From positions 1 through 40,572 of the forward strand of contig JBKOUY010000146.1 of NCBI GenBank assembly GCA_046723645.1: a DNA stretch of 40,572 nt, in the 5' to 3' direction. Every line of letters begins with the position of its first letter. Position 1 is the first letter of the stretch. Position numbers and translations under genes: made by a program. Positions 38,018 through 40,572 of this stretch are shown piece after piece. Source of the stretch: DASQUK01 sp046723645 (GTDB lineage Bacteria > Actinomycetota > Acidimicrobiia > Acidimicrobiales > VFJN01). The notes beneath the pieces were generated by a model. It did no database searches and was not told where the DNA came from. It worked only from the letters and a program-made list of their open reading frames with translations.

Positions 38018-38023
38018 ATGCTA
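38018..38023 (-). promoter_or_regulatory. Candidate -10 box of the J-domain protein gene
   Basis: TAGCAT on the minus strand with 6 nt to the GTG start at 38011, again the leaderless layout. Confidence 0.42.
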
Positions 38024-38076
38024 ACGGTGAGCTGGGGTCGCCGAGCCAGGCGGCTGGTGGGGGTGCCACCATTGCG

Positions 38077-38124
38077 AAATTGCGGTGGTTACGGCCCCCA
38101 TGCCGGCCGGAACCACCGCAAGTT
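38077..38124. repeat. 48-bp palindromic repeat, copy 3
   Basis: The left half is nearly identical to copy 1 (25 of 26 bases through the CATG at 38099-38102). The right arm GGAACCACCGCAAGTT pairs back; 20 of 24 positions match. It lies between the stop of the tandem-repeat protein gene and the start of the J-domain gene. Confidence 0.85.
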
Positions 38125-38133
38125 CGGTGCGGG

Positions 38134-38949
38134 TTAGACGTACGACCGCAGCGCGTTGCGGAGCTCGCGGGCGGCGTCGATCACGGCGTCCTCGTCGACA
38201 TTCGGTGCCCGCAGGTGCGAGCACAAGGCGTCCACCCTGCCCCGGAGGTGGTCCCACTCCTTGGGCCCGAGGCCGTATGGCGCGTCCGCCCCCTCCACGG
38301 CATGGCCCAGGTCCAGCATGGTCACGGTGCCTTCGTGATCGTCCGGGTCGTGCTGCAGCCGGTCGGCGGCCACGAACACCTCGCCGAGCAGCTCGGCCCC
38401 CGCCGGCCCGTCGTCGGCCTCGGGCGGCAGCTCGTGGGGATGGGCGACGCGGTCGAGCAGCTCGTCAACCGCCTGCTCGTCGGTGGCATAGACGAACAGC
38501 TCGTCCTCGTCCCAGGCGTGCGCGATGCGGGCGGCGTCGAGCTCGTCGACCAGTGCCGTCAGGCGGTCGTCCTCCCAGTCAGACAGGTCGTAGGCGACCT
38601 GGTCCTGCGCGGAGTCGAGGCTCCGGTCCGCCTCGCTGTCGCCCTCGACGATGTCGAGGATGTTCTCGACCGCGGCCTCGTCGGCCTCGGCCACGTGCAG
38701 CGAGGCGGCCTCCCACCCGTGCGGGATCCCGGCCTCGCGCAAGCGATCGGTGACGGCACCACGCTCGATCTCGCTCCAGTCGTCCAGGTCGTAGACGACC
38801 TCGGCACCGGTGTCGGAGTTGATCTCAGGCTCACCGGGCACGGTGTCCTCATCGGGCTCCGGCTCGTCAAGCTCACCGGGCAGCCCAGAGATCGTGATGC
38901 CGAGGCCCTCGTCCTCGCCCTGCTCGTACGGGTCGGATAGTTGGCCCAC
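38134..38949 (-). CDS. Acidic protein with two tandem 50-residue repeats
   Basis: 271 residues, strongly acidic, family not recognised. Two repeats follow each other: one runs from VVYDLDDWSEIERG to LHVAEADEAAVENILDIV, the other from VAYDLSDWEDDRL to LFVYATDEQAVDELLDRV. The shared pattern is (V)xYDLxDW, a helix ending in A-x-I-x-H-x-W, and a strand before DExAVxxxLD. This strand-helix-strand-helix unit resembles DUF2007-type signal domains, but that is an inference. The first 60 residues are Glu/Asp/Pro-rich. The GTG at 38949 is preferred over the ATG of another frame; the start is only 33 bp from the divergent glpX start. Confidence 0.72.
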   Translation of the reverse strand: MGQLSDPYEQGEDEGLGITISGLPGELDEPEPDEDTVPGEPEINSDTGAEVVYDLDDWSEIERGAVTDRLREAGIPHGWEAASLHVAEADEAAVENILDIVEGDSEADRSLDSAQDQVAYDLSDWEDDRLTALVDELDAARIAHAWDEDELFVYATDEQAVDELLDRVAHPHELPPEADDGPAGAELLGEVFVAADRLQHDPDDHEGTVTMLDLGHAVEGADAPYGLGPKEWDHLRGRVDALCSHLRAPNVDEDAVIDAARELRNALRSYV

Positions 38950-38970
38950 GAACCCATTCAACCAGCCGAC

Positions 38971-38976
38971 TATCTT
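38971..38976 (+). promoter_or_regulatory. Candidate -10 box of glpX
   Basis: TATCTT with 6 nt to the ATG at 38983. Together with the neighbouring divergent start at 38949 it leaves only 33 bp for both promoters' start regions, so their -35 elements must lie within the opposite gene. Confidence 0.5.
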
Positions 38977-38982
38977 CCCCGC

Positions 38983-39975
38983 ATGGCCACGAGGCAGCCA
39001 CCGGACCGCAACCTCGCCCTCGAGCTGGTGCGGGTCACCGAGGCGGCGGCGCTGGCCGCATCGCGCTGGATGGGCCGGGGCGACAAGAACGGCGCCGACG
39101 GCGCCGCCGTCGATGCGATGCGAATCGTGCTCGACGGCGTCCCCATGGACGGCATCGTCGTGATCGGTGAGGGCGAGAAGGACGAGGCGCCGATGCTCTA
39201 CAACGGCGAGCAGATCGGCGACGGCACCGGGCCGCTCACCGACATCGCCGTCGACCCGGTCGAGGGCACGACGCTGACGGCGCTGGGCCGGGGCAACGCC
39301 ATCTCGGTGATCGCCGTGTCCGAGCGGGGGACGATGTTCAACCCCGGCCCCTGCGTCTACATGGAGAAGATCGCCGTCGGCCAGGAGTCGGCCGGCGCCA
39401 TCGACATCACCAAGTCGCCGACCGAAAACCTCCAGGCGGTGGCCCGGGCGAAGGGCGAGTCGGTGCGGGACGTCACGGCCGTGATCCTCGACCGGGAGCG
39501 CCACGCCGATCTCATCGCCGAGGTGCGGGCGGCCGGGGCCCGGATCCGGCTCATCCAGGACGGCGACGTCATCGGCGCCGTCTCCACGGCCTGGCCGGAC
39601 GCGGGCGCCGACATCCTGTTCGGCATCGGCGGGACCCCCGAGGGGGTCATCGCCGCCACCGCGATGAAGTGCATGGGCGGGGAGATCCAGGGCCGCCTGT
39701 GGCCCCGCAACGACGACGAACGCCAAACCGCCATCGACCAGGGCTACGACCTCGAGCAGGTGCTGACCACCGACGACCTGGTCGGCGGCGACAACTGCTT
39801 CTTCGCCGTGACCGGCATCACCGACGGCGAGGTCCTGCGCGGCGTCCACTACCACAGCCAGGGAGCGTCGACGCAGTCGCTGGTCATGCGCTCCAAGTCG
39901 GGGACGGTCCGCCTCATCAGCGCCCAGCACAAGCTGTCGAAGCTCGCCCGCTTCTCCGCAATCGATTTCGCGTAG
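38983..39975 (+). CDS. glpX: Class II fructose-1,6-bisphosphatase
   Basis: Gluconeogenic phosphatase making fructose-6-phosphate, 330 residues. Family blocks are visible: WMGRGDKNGADGAAV near 29-43, VIGEGEKDEAPML near 60-72, the metal-binding DPVEGTT at 91-97 and VYMEKIAVG. Actinobacteria usually rely on this class. The ATG at 38983 is chosen over upstream TTG because of the TATCTT box and the TRQPPDRNLALELVRVTEAA start. The TAG stop is the first three bases of the palindromic element that follows. Confidence 0.96.
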   Translation: MATRQPPDRNLALELVRVTEAAALAASRWMGRGDKNGADGAAVDAMRIVLDGVPMDGIVVIGEGEKDEAPMLYNGEQIGDGTGPLTDIAVDPVEGTTLTALGRGNAISVIAVSERGTMFNPGPCVYMEKIAVGQESAGAIDITKSPTENLQAVARAKGESVRDVTAVILDRERHADLIAEVRAAGARIRLIQDGDVIGAVSTAWPDAGADILFGIGGTPEGVIAATAMKCMGGEIQGRLWPRNDDERQTAIDQGYDLEQVLTTDDLVGGDNCFFAVTGITDGEVLRGVHYHSQGASTQSLVMRSKSGTVRLISAQHKLSKLARFSAIDFA

Positions 39976-40154
39976 GTTTCGTTTCGCAACGGCCGGCGGT
40001 GCGGTCGGCGGGGGGTGTGGGGGGCAGAGGCTCCTGCCGGAGCCCCCCACCGTCGCTCGATCCGGCTTGGCCGGTCGAGCGACAGGGAATGAGTGCCGCC
40101 GAAAGGCGGCGCCAAAGCCTCGTTTCGCAACCTCCGGTTGCGAAACGAAACCTA
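39973..40154. mobile_element. MITE-like hairpin-rich element with stop-codon-containing terminal inverted repeats
   Basis: Both ends carry TAGGTTTCGTTTCGCAAC in inverted orientation. The left TAG is the glpX stop and the right one is the SDR stop on the other strand. Inside are several hairpins: GGCTCC with GGAGCC near 40030-40045, GTCGCTCGA with TCGAGCGAC near 40052-40083, GCCGCC-GAAA-GGCGGC at 40095-40110, and the palindrome TCGTTTCGCAACC/GGTTGCGAAACGA at 40120-40148. No gene is inside. The mobile nature is inferred from the ends and from the solo copy after glgP. Confidence 0.5.
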
Positions 40155-40572
40155 CATATGACTTGCGATGCGGGCGGCGGCCCAGCGGCGGACGCCGCGG
40201 GGTACCGGACCCGCGGCTGCGGCGGCGACCTTGTTGACCCTGCCGGTCACGACCCACGACTTGCCGGCATGGGCGGCGGCCAGCGCCTCGGCGGCACAGT
40301 CCTCCGCGGACTGCCAGGGCATCCCGAGGGGACGCCGAGGCTCGACGCCGGCCCGCTCGTGAAACTCGGTGTGGGTGAAGCCGGGAAGCACCGTCGTGAC
40401 CGTCACGCCTGTGCCGGCGAGCTCGCTCGAGAGGGCCTCGCCGAACATGGCGACAAAGCCCTTGGTAGCGCCGTACGTGGCGTTGCCGGGCGTCGCCTGG
40501 AGCGCGGCCATCGACGAGATGTTCACGACGGTTCCCCGGCCCCGGGGCACCATGGCCCGGACCGCGGCGTGC
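40152..40572 (-). CDS. Short-chain dehydrogenase/reductase, C-terminal part (runs off right edge)
   Basis: NAD(P)-dependent SDR with the N-terminal Rossmann half outside the window. The visible part reads TVVNISSMAA (catalytic Ser), TYGATKGFVAMFGEAL (catalytic Tyr and Lys as YxxxK) and TTVLPGFTHTEF (the PG motif after the active site). It continues without a stop to the edge, so the ATG near 40553 is internal. The C-terminus ends RWAAARIASHM, and the TAG stop belongs to the adjacent repeat. The substrate is unknown. Confidence 0.9.
   Translation of the reverse strand, partial: HAAVRAMVPRGRGTVVNISSMAALQATPGNATYGATKGFVAMFGEALSSELAGTGVTVTTVLPGFTHTEFHERAGVEPRRPLGMPWQSAEDCAAEALAAAHAGKSWVVTGRVNKVAAAAAGPVPRGVRRWAAARIASHM

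Overview
The window is a high-GC, gene-dense bacterial chromosome segment, most likely from an actinobacterium and plausibly class Acidimicrobiia (inference). Supporting signs are the metG-tatD-rsmA-ispE order, a complete GlgE-type alpha-glucan pathway, an F420/PPOX-type oxidoreductase, GlpX as fructose-bisphosphatase, many GTG starts, and start codons that repeatedly lie 6-9 nt behind a TAnnnT box, the layout expected of leaderless transcripts. I call 32 protein genes. Two run off the window edges (ispE on the left, an SDR on the right). I see no tRNA, rRNA, CRISPR array, transposase or phage gene.

Left part (1-9030). A minus-strand housekeeping block (metG, tatD, rsmA, a small membrane protein, ispE) faces away from a large membrane acyltransferase. 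That acyltransferase has an unusual Trp/acidic N-terminal extension and a degenerate SGNH tail. A three-gene plus-strand set follows: amidase, SRPBCC protein and PPOX-family protein.

Centre (9044-31833). Minus-strand rhomboid protease, MFS transporter and glgB lead into the alpha-glucan region: glgB, maltokinase (mak), a large secreted subtilisin-like protease, treS, a tiny membrane protein, an arylsulfatase, a STAND-ATPase/SARP regulator, glgE and glgP. TreS (trehalose to maltose), Mak (maltose to maltose-1-phosphate), GlgE (maltosyl transfer to glucan) and GlgB (branching) make a complete route from trehalose to branched glucan. GlgP releases glucose-1-phosphate from it. glgE and glgP are divergent over about 115 bp that holds an inverted repeat.

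Right part (31834-40572). This part holds a DUF4328-like membrane protein with an enoyl-CoA hydratase, and MeaB with a NifU-type scaffold. It continues with a small membrane protein plus MFS transporter, an alpha/beta hydrolase with a C-terminal J-domain protein, and a tandem-repeat acidic protein divergent from glpX. A partial SDR ends the window.

Two repeat families stand out. One is an exactly 48-bp palindrome with a CATG centre, present three times, each time between the stop of one minus-strand gene and the start of the next. The other is a palindromic sequence that begins with the TAG stop codon of the adjacent gene. It occurs after glgP and, as terminal inverted repeats, at both ends of a hairpin-rich element of about 180 bp between glpX and the SDR gene.
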